Notes under the pieces: model-generated | The model's input: only the letters and a program-made list of their open reading frames with translations | What the model was told of the DNA's origin: nothing | Databases searched by the model: none | Shown here: positions 18,837 to 28,146 of the stretch, piece after piece | Layout of the letters: the number at the start of each line of letters is the position of its first letter | Position numbering within the stretch: position 1 is the stretch's first letter | Made by a program: the position numbers and the translations under genes | Assembly (NCBI GenBank): GCA_963714145.1 | Contig: OY970235.1 | Location: forward strand, 3,224,001-3,288,000 | Reading direction: 5' to 3' | DNA: 64,000 nt | From: JBBWZH01 sp035544115 | GTDB taxonomy: Bacteria > Actinomycetota > Actinomycetes > Mycobacteriales > CADCTP01

Positions 18837-20831
18837 CTACCTCGCGGGCGGGACCAGGACCTCCATGCCCGGGTTCGTTGGTATGAGCCATTTGTCGAAC
18901 CAGGCTCGGGTGCGGTTGAGCAGGTCGAGTTGGTGGTTGCGTTCCCGGATGGAGTGGTTCTCTCTCGGGTAGACGACGTATTCGTGCCGGACGCCGAATC
19001 GACGCAATGCGCGGTGGAGGTATTCGGCCTGGGACAGCGGCACGTTGGTGTCGTCGGCGCCGTGCACGATCAGCACGGGGGTACGGATCGCGGCGGCGTA
19101 CGAGATCGGGCTGAGTTCGTCGTGCCGGTGTGGGCCGGGGCCTTCCCAGCCGGTGCTGCCGCCGAGCGCGGTCTCGAACACGCCCCATTCGCCGGTCGCG
19201 GCCAGCATGCCCCAGTCGCTGACACCGGCTCCGACCACAGCGGCGGCGAACCGGTCGGTGTGCCCGACCGCCCATGCGGCCAGGAACCCGCCGTGGCTCC
19301 AGCCGCCGATTCCCAGCCGGTCCGGGTCAGCGACCCCATCGGCGATCAGCAGGTCGATCCCGCTCAGGATGTCGGTCCACTCGTCCTGGCCGACCGCACC
19401 GGCGACGCTGGCGGCCACGTCGTGTCCGTGGCCCTGACCGCCGCGCGGGTTCGGGAGGAAGACCGCGTACCCGCCGTGGGCCAGCCACTGCCCCGACGGT
19501 GCCCAGTTCAGCATGAATTCGTCGGCGTACCGGTCGTAGGGGCCACCGTGGGCCAGCGTCACCAGCGGGAATGGGCCGTCCTGCCGGGAGCGGCCCGGCG
19601 GCAGGACGAGCAGCCCGTCCAGGGCCAGCCCGTCCGATGCCCGGTACGACAGGCGTTGCTGGGTGCCCCAGCCGACGGCGCGCAGTTCCGGTCTGGTGTC
19701 GGTCAGCCGGGCCAGCCGGGCGCCGGGCCGGCCCGCGTAGACGTCGTGGGGTTCGTCAGACCTGCTCACGACCGCAGCGACGACCTCGCCGGCCCGGTCG
19801 GTGGTGAGCTGCTCGACCAGGCCGCTGTCCCGCCAGATCTCCACCAGCCGGATCTCGGTCAGCCGGGGTTCGTCGGGAACGAGCCGGTGCACCGCGGTAT
19901 CCAGGCCGTCGGCGATCACCACCAGCGGCGCACCCCGGTCGACCTGCACCAGCTCGGCCGGGCAGGCCGGTAGCCCGGCGGTGAGATTGCGGTGTGTCAC
20001 GGCTGGACCGGTGTCCGGGACCACGACATCGAACACGGCGGTACCTGCCTGCAGGCCGGGTGGGGTCAGCGCCAGATACGCCAGGTGCCAGCCCCCGCAG
20101 TGCCACCAGACCAGCGAATGCGCGTCCGCGGCGGCAGGACCCAGGTCGCGGCTGACGCCGGTGTCCGGGTCGAGCAGGTGCAGCGCGGGTTCCAGCAGGC
20201 CGGGATCCAGCTCGGGTGTCGACCAGGTGAGCACCGCCAGCGGCCCGCCGTCGGGCCGCTGCACCACCTCGACCACGTGTCGATCGCCGAACCGGGCCGG
20301 CCCGCTGAGCTGCCGGGTCCGCAGGTCCAGCAAGCGCAACCGGGCCGGCCGGGTACACCCGCGGACCTGGGCGTCATCCCGGTCGCGTTCGCGCTGCCGG
20401 TCCCGTTCGGTCGGCTCGTCGGCAGCGATGATCGCGACCAATCCGGGATCGGTCAGCGGACGGTGACCATCGACTCCGCCCAGCCACGCGGTCAGCGCCG
20501 GCGCGGCGCCACCGACGCGCGCGACCTGGTGCAGTTGGGCCGTGCCGGGCCCGGACCGCTGCGACCGGAAGAAGATCGACTCGGAGTCCGGAGACCACCG
20601 CGGGCAGGACAGCTGCGCCGCGGGCAGGTCCAGTTGCCGTGGCGGCACCCGACCGTCGACAGCCGCCACCCACAACTGGCTGGTCGGCAGCTCACCGGCC
20701 TGCCCCACCGGCGCCAGCACATACACCACCCACCGGCCGTCCGCGGACACCACCGGCGACGACGGCACCCGACCATCAACCACCAACTCAGCCGTCAGCT
20801 CCGGCCCCACCCGATCCCTCCGTGTTCCCAC
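18837..20831 (-). CDS. S9-family (prolyl oligopeptidase-type) peptidase
   Basis: 664 aa. The N-terminal part (about 1-390) is a beta-propeller-like region with repeated blocks such as PRWSPDSESIFFRSQRS. The C-terminal catalytic alpha/beta-hydrolase domain carries Ser in GIGGWSHGGF near residue 511, Asp in HGADDTNVP near 594 and His in RENHSIRERNH near 620. There is no signal peptide, so it is probably cytoplasmic and acts on oligopeptides as a dipeptidyl/acylaminoacyl peptidase. The start is GTG 20831; a GTG 6 codons further in is possible. It is convergent with marR (9 bp gap) and divergent from the GNAT gene. Confidence 0.85.
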   Translation of the reverse strand: MGTRRDRVGPELTAELVVDGRVPSSPVVSADGRWVVYVLAPVGQAGELPTSQLWVAAVDGRVPPRQLDLPAAQLSCPRWSPDSESIFFRSQRSGPGTAQLHQVARVGGAAPALTAWLGGVDGHRPLTDPGLVAIIAADEPTERDRQRERDRDDAQVRGCTRPARLRLLDLRTRQLSGPARFGDRHVVEVVQRPDGGPLAVLTWSTPELDPGLLEPALHLLDPDTGVSRDLGPAAADAHSLVWWHCGGWHLAYLALTPPGLQAGTAVFDVVVPDTGPAVTHRNLTAGLPACPAELVQVDRGAPLVVIADGLDTAVHRLVPDEPRLTEIRLVEIWRDSGLVEQLTTDRAGEVVAAVVSRSDEPHDVYAGRPGARLARLTDTRPELRAVGWGTQQRLSYRASDGLALDGLLVLPPGRSRQDGPFPLVTLAHGGPYDRYADEFMLNWAPSGQWLAHGGYAVFLPNPRGGQGHGHDVAASVAGAVGQDEWTDILSGIDLLIADGVADPDRLGIGGWSHGGFLAAWAVGHTDRFAAAVVGAGVSDWGMLAATGEWGVFETALGGSTGWEGPGPHRHDELSPISYAAAIRTPVLIVHGADDTNVPLSQAEYLHRALRRFGVRHEYVVYPRENHSIRERNHQLDLLNRTRAWFDKWLIPTNPGMEVLVPPAR

Positions 20832-20987
20832 TCGGCAGCATCACCAGCGTCCAGCAGTAGTCGATCAACCGCCACCCGGCACCACAGCGGCCTTCCCGCC
20901 GGCCGGGGCCGGGGCCCGGGTAGGACCGACGCGCTTCCGGCCGAAACCGAGGTGCAGACTGTGGGCGCGGTGGTGTGTGATCGGGAT

Positions 20988-21854
20988 GTGACGACTGTGT
21001 TGGGCAAGCCGGAAGTCGACGGGCTGCGCGAGGCTGTGGGCGTGCTGCGGGAGTGGCAGTACGAGGGGGCGCCGATGCAGCTGCATCCGGGTGACCTGGG
21101 CTGGTTCTGGCGGTTCGGGGCGGAGGCGACGGCCGCGGCGGTCCGGACCTGGAGCCGGGACGGGCGGATTCTCGCCGTCGGGCTGCTGGACGGTCCCGGG
21201 CTGTTGCGGCTCGCGACGGCGCCGGACGCTCAGCGGGACGAGGAGCTGGCGCGGCAGCTGGTCGACGACGTGACCGAGCCCGAGCGCGGCGTACTGCCAG
21301 CGGGGAAGGTGGCCGTCGAATCGCCATCGGGCACCCTCGTCCAGGACCTGCTGTCCGAGGCCGGCTGGAACACCGCCGAGCCGTGGACGCCGTTGCGCCG
21401 CAGGCTCACGGAGCCGGTGCAGAGCCCGGGCGTGCGGGTCGAGGTGGTCGGGCCGGAGCAGGCGCACCTGCGGGCCGCCGTACAGCGGGCGTCGTTCGAC
21501 AACTCGACGTTCACCGACGAGCGCTGGCAGGCGATGGCCGCCGGACTGCCGTACGCTGAGGCCCGCTGCCTGGCGGCGTACGACGGGCAGGGCAACGCGG
21601 TCGCAGCGGTGACGGTGTGGTCGGCCGGTCCGGGGAAGCCCGGGTTGCTCGAGCCGATGGGGGTGCACCGGGAACATCGCGGTCACGGCTACGGCACGGC
21701 GATCACCGCCGCCGCGGCGGCCGCACTCCAGCAGCTGGGCTCGTCCAGCGCGATGGTCTACACCCCGAGCTCCAATGTCGGCGCCGTCGCCACCTACCGG
21801 TCAGCCGGCTTCCAGCAACTGGCTGAGATCCGGGACCAGTACCGGGCCGCCTGA
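20988..21854 (+). CDS. GNAT-family N-acetyltransferase
   Basis: About 288 aa. The N-terminal half (HPGDLGWFWRFG, VRTWSRDGRILAVGLLDGPGLLRL) is a degenerate acetyltransferase-like unit. The C-terminal half holds the acetyl-CoA loop, MGVHREHRGHGYGTAI (about 220-236), and the terminal YRSAGFQQL. This two-unit arrangement is common in actinomycete GNATs; the acceptor is unknown. The start is uncertain: GTG 20988 is preferred because it matches the beginning of the conserved region, but several in-frame GTGs lie upstream. Confidence 0.75.
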   Translation: MTTVLGKPEVDGLREAVGVLREWQYEGAPMQLHPGDLGWFWRFGAEATAAAVRTWSRDGRILAVGLLDGPGLLRLATAPDAQRDEELARQLVDDVTEPERGVLPAGKVAVESPSGTLVQDLLSEAGWNTAEPWTPLRRRLTEPVQSPGVRVEVVGPEQAHLRAAVQRASFDNSTFTDERWQAMAAGLPYAEARCLAAYDGQGNAVAAVTVWSAGPGKPGLLEPMGVHREHRGHGYGTAITAAAAAALQQLGSSSAMVYTPSSNVGAVATYRSAGFQQLAEIRDQYRAA

Positions 21855-21900
21855 CCGCCACCGGGCAATCGAGGCCGACCATCGCGCACCGGCGGGTCGG

Positions 21901-22542
21901 TCAGGTCGGCCGTCGGGCGGCGAGCAGTACCTGGGGACGGGCCGGGGGCTGCTCGGGGAAGCGCAGCTGGCAGACGACCTCCAGGCCGGCGCCGGCGAGG
22001 AGGCCGGCCAGGTCCTCGGGTTGCCACAGGTGCGTGGTCCAGGACACGGGCACGCCGCCGTAGGCCTCGGTGCGTTGCACGTCACCGTCGCCGACGTGGG
22101 TGCCGATCAACGCCTGGCCGCCGGGGACGAGCGCGGTGGCGAACGCCGCCAGTACGTCGGGCAGCACGTCGCGGGGAAGGTTGAACAACGACCACCAGCC
22201 GAGCACGCCACCCAGGGATGCCGGGGCGAGGTCGAGCGCCGTCGCGGAGGCGACCTCGAAGCGAAGGTGCGGGTACCGCCGGCGCGCGTGCGCGATCATC
22301 TCGGGCGACAGGTCGACACCGGACACCTCGAGGTCCAGCCCGGCAAGGTGGGCGGTGACCGTGCCCGGACCGCAGCCGACGTCGAGGACCGGACCGAGCC
22401 CGCGGACGCCCTCGGCGAAGGCCGCGAGCCCTGCTCTGAGCCACGGCTCCGGCGCGAGGTCCCCGAGACCGAGCCGGACATATGTGCCGGCGACCCGGTC
22501 GTACGAGGCCCGGACCGGATCGAGATCAGCCGGCTGCCGCAC
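21901..22542 (-). CDS. Class I SAM-dependent methyltransferase
   Basis: 213 aa. The SAM-binding motif I is VLDVGCGPGTVTAHLA near residue 52, followed by the acidic VSGVDLSPEMI, and LGGVLGWWSLFNLPRDVLPDVL as motif IV. The C-terminus (VVCQLRFPEQPPARPQVLLAARRP) is typical of small stand-alone methyltransferases. The substrate is unknown. GTG 22542 is preferred because a TAGATT -10 box lies 7 nt upstream (leaderless); longer upstream reading has no family similarity. Confidence 0.85.
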   Translation of the reverse strand: MRQPADLDPVRASYDRVAGTYVRLGLGDLAPEPWLRAGLAAFAEGVRGLGPVLDVGCGPGTVTAHLAGLDLEVSGVDLSPEMIAHARRRYPHLRFEVASATALDLAPASLGGVLGWWSLFNLPRDVLPDVLAAFATALVPGGQALIGTHVGDGDVQRTEAYGGVPVSWTTHLWQPEDLAGLLAGAGLEVVCQLRFPEQPPARPQVLLAARRPT

Positions 22543-22608
22543 GCAGGCAAATCTAGTGCGCCGCCGCCAACGAAACACGTCGCCGCGCGGTGCTGCCACA
22601 CTGGCGCG

Positions 22609-22980
22609 ATGGGCAGGCCGCAGACGGTCGAGGAGTACATCGACGGCTTTGCCGGGCCGGGCCGGGAACTGCTTGTGCAGCTGGGCGCGCTGGCCCACGA
22701 GGCGGTCCCGGAGGCGGGCGAGGCGATCAAGTGGGGTCATCCGGCCTGGGTGCATCGGTCCGGGACGATCCTGTTCATGGTCAGCGGCCACGCCCAGCAC
22801 GCGAACGTCGTGTTCACGCCCAGCACCCGCGAGGCGTTCGACGCCGACCTCGCCGGTTTCAGCACCGGCAAGGGCACGGTCAAGCTCCCGTACGGCCAGC
22901 CCGCGCCGATCAGCCTGCTGCGTCGAATGATCGCGTTCCGGGTGCGCGAGCACGAGGACCACGGCGTGCTCTGGATGTGA
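22609..22980 (+). CDS. DUF1801 (YdhG-like) domain protein
   Basis: 123 aa containing EYIDGFAGPGRELLVQLGALAHEAVPEAGEAIKWGHPAW, the conserved core of DUF1801, and SLLRRMIAFRVREH near the end. These small cytosolic proteins resemble iron-chaperone-like domains, but function is not established. It is divergent from the methyltransferase with only 66 bp between starts, so the two may share a control region. Confidence 0.8.
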   Translation: MGRPQTVEEYIDGFAGPGRELLVQLGALAHEAVPEAGEAIKWGHPAWVHRSGTILFMVSGHAQHANVVFTPSTREAFDADLAGFSTGKGTVKLPYGQPAPISLLRRMIAFRVREHEDHGVLWM

Positions 22981-23034
22981 CGCCGGCGAGTCATGATCAA
23001 TACCACTGCCCCGCAGGCTGAGTCGGCTCACGTT

Positions 23035-24294
23035 TCACCGCGGGTGGGTTTTCTGGTCGGGCGAAGTTGCCGGGGGCGCCGGGTGGTGTTCCAGTCGGCG
23101 TACGTCTGGGCTGGCGAGCATGCCCACCACCGTCAGCCCGATGAGGCCGGCGCCGGCCAGAAGTGCGGCCTCGGTGCCGATTGCGAGCGCCGCGGGGCCG
23201 GCTGCCAGCTGCCCGACCGGTACCGCCAGGAGGCTTCCGAGCGCGTCGTACGAGTAGACCCGGGCCAGCTTGTCGGCGGGGACGTGCTCCTGCACGGTGG
23301 TCTCCCAGGTGATCGCGAACAGCTCGATCCCGATGCCGGTGAGTAGCGCGGCGGCCAGCAGCACCGCGACCCGCGGTGTCAGCGCCAGACCGAGCACCAG
23401 CAGCAGTTCACTGGCCACACTTGCCACGCCGACCAGCAGCAGGCGGCGTACCCGCAGCCGCAAGGCGATCACCGCGCCCAGCACCGCGCCGGCGGTCTGG
23501 GCGGCGAGGACCAGCCCCCAGCCGGCCCGGCCGAACGTCTCATCGGCCACTGCCGGCCCCAGCACCAGGATGGCGCCGGCGAAGACCGCGTTGAGGACCA
23601 TGAAGCCGAGGACCACCACCCAGATCCAGGTGTGGCCGGCGAACTCGGTCCAGCCCTCCCGCAGGTCGACCAGGACACGGCGGCGGGCCCCGGCCGGGTG
23701 GCGCACGTCCGATACCCGCAGCAGCGCAAAGCAGCCCGCGGCCAGGGCGAACGTGGTCGCGTCCACGGCCAGCCCCCAGCCCGGGCCGGCAACGGCCACC
23801 AGCGCGCCGCCGGCGGCCGCGCCCGAGATCATGGCGCCGTTGAAGCCGAGCCGGTTGATCGCGTTGGCCTGCCGGCGGATCTCGGGCGGCACCGTCTGCG
23901 GCAGCAACGCCGACGATGCGGGGAGCGTGAACGCGGCGACCGTTCCGTTGGCCAGCGCCAGCACCGTCAGCAGCGGGATGGTGGCGGTGCCGGTGAACAC
24001 CGCCGCCGCGGCCAACCCCTGGGTCACCGCGGCGAGCACGCTGGCCGCGGCCAGCACCAGCCGCCGCGGGAGCCGGTCGGCGATCACGCCACCGGCGAGC
24101 AGGAACACCACGCTCGCCGCGGACTTGGCGCCGACCACCAGGCCGAGGTCCCGCAGCGAGCCGGTGAGGTCGAGCACGGCGAACCCCAGCGCGATCGGGG
24201 CGACCGCGTTGCCGAGCATGCTGATCGTGCGACCGGCCATCAACCAGCGGAACGGGGCGTGTCGCAGTGGGGCCAGCGTGCCGATCGTGGTCAT
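23035..24294 (-). CDS. MFS transporter
   Basis: 419 aa with about 12 hydrophobic helices. The start FRWLMAGRTISMLGNAVAPIALGFAVLDLTGS is typical of the actinomycete ENTS/drug-efflux-like MFS group, and GGVIADRLPRRLVL is the inter-helix 2-3 motif A equivalent. Likely proton-driven efflux in the cytoplasmic membrane. Its ATG overlaps the stop of the upstream ArsR gene by 4 bp (ATGA), so the two are translationally coupled and the regulator probably controls the exporter. Confidence 0.85.
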   Translation of the reverse strand: MTTIGTLAPLRHAPFRWLMAGRTISMLGNAVAPIALGFAVLDLTGSLRDLGLVVGAKSAASVVFLLAGGVIADRLPRRLVLAAASVLAAVTQGLAAAAVFTGTATIPLLTVLALANGTVAAFTLPASSALLPQTVPPEIRRQANAINRLGFNGAMISGAAAGGALVAVAGPGWGLAVDATTFALAAGCFALLRVSDVRHPAGARRRVLVDLREGWTEFAGHTWIWVVVLGFMVLNAVFAGAILVLGPAVADETFGRAGWGLVLAAQTAGAVLGAVIALRLRVRRLLLVGVASVASELLLVLGLALTPRVAVLLAAALLTGIGIELFAITWETTVQEHVPADKLARVYSYDALGSLLAVPVGQLAAGPAALAIGTEAALLAGAGLIGLTVVGMLASPDVRRLEHHPAPPATSPDQKTHPR

Positions 24295-24848
24295 CGGTCG
24301 GACTCCATCGAGAACAGCACCATCGTCGCGTTGACCCGGACCGTGCCGGCGGTGTGCGGCGGGCGGGCGGCGGCGTCCAGCCGGTCCGATGCGGCCCTGA
24401 CCTGGCCCCAGATGGCCTCCCACGCCGCCGGATCGACCCATAGCTCGGCGTCGTTGAGCAGCGTGGGACCGGGTTTGCGGTGGGCGGCGCGCCGCTGCAG
24501 CTCGACCGCCACCGCCGCACAGACAAGCTGGAGTTCGTCGGCGGCCGCGACGCTGACCGGATCGGTGCCGGTGTCACCGGGCGAGCCCGCGGGTTGGCCC
24601 GGGGCGCGCGCGGCGTTGTACCGGTACCGCTTCGCGATGCCGCCCCGGATGCGCTCCTCGCCGACTATCTCGATCAGGTCGGCGGTGAGCAGCTGGCGCA
24701 GGTGGTAGCTGGCGTTGGCATGCGTGACCGTGAGCTCCCTGCCGATCTCGGCCGCGGTCAGCGCCGCGCCGGCGAGCAGTGACAGCATCCGCAGCCGCAG
24801 CGGATGCGCGAGCGCCCGCAGCTCAACCGTCCGATCCCCCAAAGACAT
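24291..24848 (-). CDS. ArsR-type helix-turn-helix regulator
   Basis: 185 aa. The N-terminal winged helix (about 8-85) contains LRALAHPLRLRMLSLLAGAALTAAEIGRELTVTHANASYHLRQLLTADLIEIV, the ArsR/DUF-type arrangement. No cysteine metal site is visible, so the signal is probably organic. It is coupled by a 4-bp overlap to the MFS exporter downstream. A TAACCT -10 box is 6 nt before the ATG, indicating a leaderless mRNA. Confidence 0.85.
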   Translation of the reverse strand: MSLGDRTVELRALAHPLRLRMLSLLAGAALTAAEIGRELTVTHANASYHLRQLLTADLIEIVGEERIRGGIAKRYRYNAARAPGQPAGSPGDTGTDPVSVAAADELQLVCAAVAVELQRRAAHRKPGPTLLNDAELWVDPAAWEAIWGQVRAASDRLDAAARPPHTAGTVRVNATMVLFSMESDR

Positions 24849-24940
24849 GTTGGGAGGTTAGCCAGCCCGGGAGCAACCGTCAAACAGTCATTGGGCAGTC
24901 TGGTCGGCCGGCCCGCGCCAGGTCGGCTACCGGTCACGAG

Positions 24941-24960
24941 CTGTGGTTCAGGAACCACAG
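24941..24960. promoter_or_regulatory. 20-bp palindrome upstream of LuxR-type regulator
   Basis: CTGTGGTTC-AG-GAACCACAG: 9-bp perfect arms with a 2-bp centre, 76 bp before the GTG at 25036 and about 80 bp upstream of the ArsR promoter. The tight spacer favours a dimer operator over an RNA hairpin. Confidence 0.55.
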
Positions 24961-25035
24961 CCGCCGGCCCGCACGGCGCCGACGCCCGGTCCGCACGGCG
25001 CCGGCGGCCGCGGACTGACCAGGCACACTCTGCCT

Positions 25036-27879
25036 GTGGCTGGTCAGCGGGCACTGTCCGAAGCGGGCGTCTCAGCTCGGGAGGGCGAGGTACTGGCCGC
25101 GCTCGGTGAGCACCTGACCAATGCCGAGATCGGCGCCCGGCTGTTCATCTCCATCCGCACCGTGGAGAGTCACGTCTCCTCGCTGCTGCGCAAGCTTCAG
25201 GTGGCCGACCGCCGCGCCCTGGCGGCTGTCGCGGCGACCACGCGGTCCGGGCCGGGGATCCGGCCGGACGCGGCCGGCACAGTGGCCGCGGCATTGCCGT
25301 CGCCGCTGACGCCGTTCGTCGGGCGGGTGGCCGAACGGGCCGCGCTGACCGCACAGATGTCGGAGCACCGGCTGGTCACGGCCGTCGGACCGGGTGGGGT
25401 CGGGAAGACCCGGCTGGCCCTGAGTGTCGCTGCTGAGGTGGCGGGCCGGTTCGCCGACGGCGTCTGGTACGTCGATCTGGTGCCGGTGACCGACCCGCTG
25501 ATGATCGCACCGGCGGTCGCGGACGCGCTCGGCCTCGGCGAGCGTCCGGACTGCTCGGCGACGGACAACATTCTCGGCTGGCTGGCCGACCGCGAAACGC
25601 TGCTCGTGCTGGACAACTGCGAGCACCTGCTGGACGGCGTGGTGGTCCTGCTGGAACGCCTACTGGCCGGCAGTCCCCGGCTGGCCGTGCTGGCGACCAG
25701 CCGGGCCAGGTTGCTGGTTCCATTCGAATGGGTGTTCCCGGTGCCCGGGCTGTCCGTCGACGCGGACGGCGGCGGCCCGGGCGACGCGGTCGAGCTGTTC
25801 CTGGCGCGGGCCGCGGCCGGCGGGAGTCCGCCGGCGTCCGGTGCGAGGAAGCGCATCGCGGCGGTCTGCAGAGGCCTTGACGGCGTGGCGCTGGCGATCG
25901 AGCTGGCCGCGGCGAGGTTCCCGTCGCTGGGACTCGACGGGCTCGAAGCGGGGCTGGCCGACCGGCTGCAACTGCTCACCGGCGGCCCGCGGATCGACGA
26001 GCGGCATCGCTCGCTGCGCTCGACGCTCGACTGGAGCTACGCGCTCCTGGACGGATCCGGTCAGGCGGTGCTGCGCCGGGTCGCGGTTTTCGCCGGCCCG
26101 TTCACCGCTGCCGCGGCGACGGCGGTGCTGGCCGGTTGGCCGCCGGTGCCGGCCGGCGCTGTTCCCGGCATTCTGGCCGGGCTCGCCGACCAGAGCCTGC
26201 TGATCGCGATCGCCGGGCCGACCGGGACCCGCTACCGCGCCTTGGAAACCATCCGCCAGTACGGCGTCGACCGGCTCGACGACGCGGCCGAACTGGTCGA
26301 GGCACTCTCGCGTCACCTGGGTTGGTGCCTGGCGCAGAGCGCTGCGCTCGAGTCGGCGTCGGACGAGCTCGTCGCCGCCTGGCGGGCCGAGTTCGATGAT
26401 GTCGCCGACGAGCTGCGCAGCGCGCTGGTCTGGGCGGCGGGAAATGCGCGGTACCGGCTGGCGGCGTACCGGCTGGCGATCGGGCTGGCCCGGCTGAGCT
26501 TCACCCGTGGCCTGCCCGGCGAGTCGCAGCGGCGTTACGAGCAGGCGGCCGAGCTGGCCGCTGACGACCTGGCCGCCGCCGACGCCCTGCGCGGCGCGGC
26601 CGGCGCCGCGCAGTCGCGACACTTCGGCAACGACGCGTTGCGGCTGCGCCGGTCCGCGGCCGATGCGGCGCGCCGCGCGGGTGACCGGCCCGGCGCCGCC
26701 GCTGACCTCGCCCGGGCCGCCGAGCTGATCAACCGCGCCCCCGGACTGATGGCCACCGCGCCCGCGGCCGGCACGGCGGCGGCGCTGATCGCCGAGGGGT
26801 GGGCGCTGGCCGGCGGCGACCTGGCCGCGCAGGCGCGGCTGCTCACCGCCGAGGCGTTCAACAGCGCCATAGACGATCCGGTCACGGTCGAACTCGTCGA
26901 GCGCGCCCTCACCCTGGCTCGCCGCATCGGCGACCCGTTGCTCGAGAGCGCCGCACTCGACCAGCTCACCGCCGTGCGGCTGGCGCAGGGTGAGGTCCGG
27001 GCCGCGGCGGCCAGTGCGTTGCGGCGCACCGAACTGCTGGCACCGATGCGGGTGACGGCCGCATCCGCGATGGAGTTCTTCGACGGGTTCGGCATGGCCA
27101 CCAACTGCGCGATCGCCGCCGGCGACCTACCCGCCGCGAGACGACCGGCCGAACGCCTGCGGGATCTGCCCTTCTATCGCGAGGAGGGCCACCTGGCGAC
27201 CAGGCTGCTGCTCGTCGTCACGACGCTCGCGGACGACTGGGACGAGACGATCACGCTGGCGGAGCGGTTCCGCGAGGGCTGGGAGCGGGCCGGGCGGCCC
27301 CGTGCCAGCAACCTCAGTCGGGCCCCGCACGCGGTCGCGACGGTGCACGGGCTGCGCGGCGACGACGACGCCCGGGCGGCGTGGCTGGACATCGTCGGCG
27401 CCATAGAGGCACCCCGGCGCTCTCCGTCGGAGCTGCACTTCGGCGAGTTCCTCGACGCCCTGCTGCTGCTGCACCGCGGTCTCCCCCAGCAGGCGGTGCA
27501 GGTGCTGGACACCCCGCCGGAGCAGTTGACGCAGTGGTACAACGGCATGTGGCGGCCCTGGTACGCCGCCCTGTGGGCCGAGGCCGCGGTCCTGTCCGGG
27601 CACCAGGACGCCGGCCCGCGGGTACACCAGGCCGGACTGGTGGCCGCCGACAATCCGATCGCCACCGCGATCGTCGACCGCGCGGCGGCGCTGGCCGGCC
27701 GGGCCGGACCCGGCGGCGACCGCGCCCGGCTGGTGGCTGCCGCCACGGCGCTGCACGACGCCGGCTGCCGCTACCAGTGGGCGCGGACGCTCGTGTTCAT
27801 CGGCGGGAAGCAACGAGCGCGCGGTGAGTTGGTGCTGGCGTCGATGGGGGCGACGCCGATGGCCTGGCCGCCGGGATGA
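25036..27879 (+). CDS. LuxR-HTH regulator with NB-ARC-like ATPase (N-terminal HTH)
   Basis: 948 aa. The LuxR/FixJ-type helix-turn-helix is at the N-terminus (about residues 8-65: VSAREGEVLAALGEHLTNAEIGARLFISIRTVESHVSSLLRKLQV). An STAND ATPase follows with Walker A GPGGVGKTRLAL near 120 and Walker B LLVLDNCEHLL. The remainder is helical, TPR-like repeats. The usual LAL order (ATPase first, HTH last) is reversed. The GTG at 25036 keeps the palindrome 24941-24960 in the leader; a frame-open GTG at 24943 would place it in coding sequence. Role: ligand-gated transcription activator of unknown targets. Confidence 0.8.
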   Translation: MAGQRALSEAGVSAREGEVLAALGEHLTNAEIGARLFISIRTVESHVSSLLRKLQVADRRALAAVAATTRSGPGIRPDAAGTVAAALPSPLTPFVGRVAERAALTAQMSEHRLVTAVGPGGVGKTRLALSVAAEVAGRFADGVWYVDLVPVTDPLMIAPAVADALGLGERPDCSATDNILGWLADRETLLVLDNCEHLLDGVVVLLERLLAGSPRLAVLATSRARLLVPFEWVFPVPGLSVDADGGGPGDAVELFLARAAAGGSPPASGARKRIAAVCRGLDGVALAIELAAARFPSLGLDGLEAGLADRLQLLTGGPRIDERHRSLRSTLDWSYALLDGSGQAVLRRVAVFAGPFTAAAATAVLAGWPPVPAGAVPGILAGLADQSLLIAIAGPTGTRYRALETIRQYGVDRLDDAAELVEALSRHLGWCLAQSAALESASDELVAAWRAEFDDVADELRSALVWAAGNARYRLAAYRLAIGLARLSFTRGLPGESQRRYEQAAELAADDLAAADALRGAAGAAQSRHFGNDALRLRRSAADAARRAGDRPGAAADLARAAELINRAPGLMATAPAAGTAAALIAEGWALAGGDLAAQARLLTAEAFNSAIDDPVTVELVERALTLARRIGDPLLESAALDQLTAVRLAQGEVRAAAASALRRTELLAPMRVTAASAMEFFDGFGMATNCAIAAGDLPAARRPAERLRDLPFYREEGHLATRLLLVVTTLADDWDETITLAERFREGWERAGRPRASNLSRAPHAVATVHGLRGDDDARAAWLDIVGAIEAPRRSPSELHFGEFLDALLLLHRGLPQQAVQVLDTPPEQLTQWYNGMWRPWYAALWAEAAVLSGHQDAGPRVHQAGLVAADNPIATAIVDRAAALAGRAGPGGDRARLVAAATALHDAGCRYQWARTLVFIGGKQRARGELVLASMGATPMAWPPG

Positions 27880-27992
27880 TCCTGGACGAGGTCCCGGTGG
27901 CCCGCCGCACCTGACGGTGAGCCAGGCCCGCTCCCGGGCGCGGCTCGCTGCTGGATCCACACGGAGCAGCATGCCCGCGGGCGTGGGTGGAG

Positions 27993-28069
27993 GGCATCCG
28001 TACCGAGCGCGGAAACCGCGGGTCCGTGCTGAGCGCGGAAACCGCGGGTCCGTGCTGAGCACGGATGCC
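27993..28069. repeat. 26-bp tandem repeat enclosed by inverted repeats
   Basis: Two exact head-to-tail copies of a 26-bp unit (28005-28030, 28031-28056) are followed by the start of a degenerate third. They are bracketed by GGCATCCGT (27993-28001) and its reverse complement ACGGATGCC (28061-28069). The element lies 78 bp before a secreted-protein gene. Confidence 0.7.
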
Positions 28070-28146
28070 GCGGCCTCCGGGTCGGGCTCAGAGTCGGACC
28101 ACAACAACGCCATCAACAGACTTCAGCACGACCATGAGGAGAATCC

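Noticed and set aside
27993..28069. Considered a CRISPR array or integron site.
   Set aside because: Copies are directly adjacent with no spacers, and there are no cas or integrase genes.
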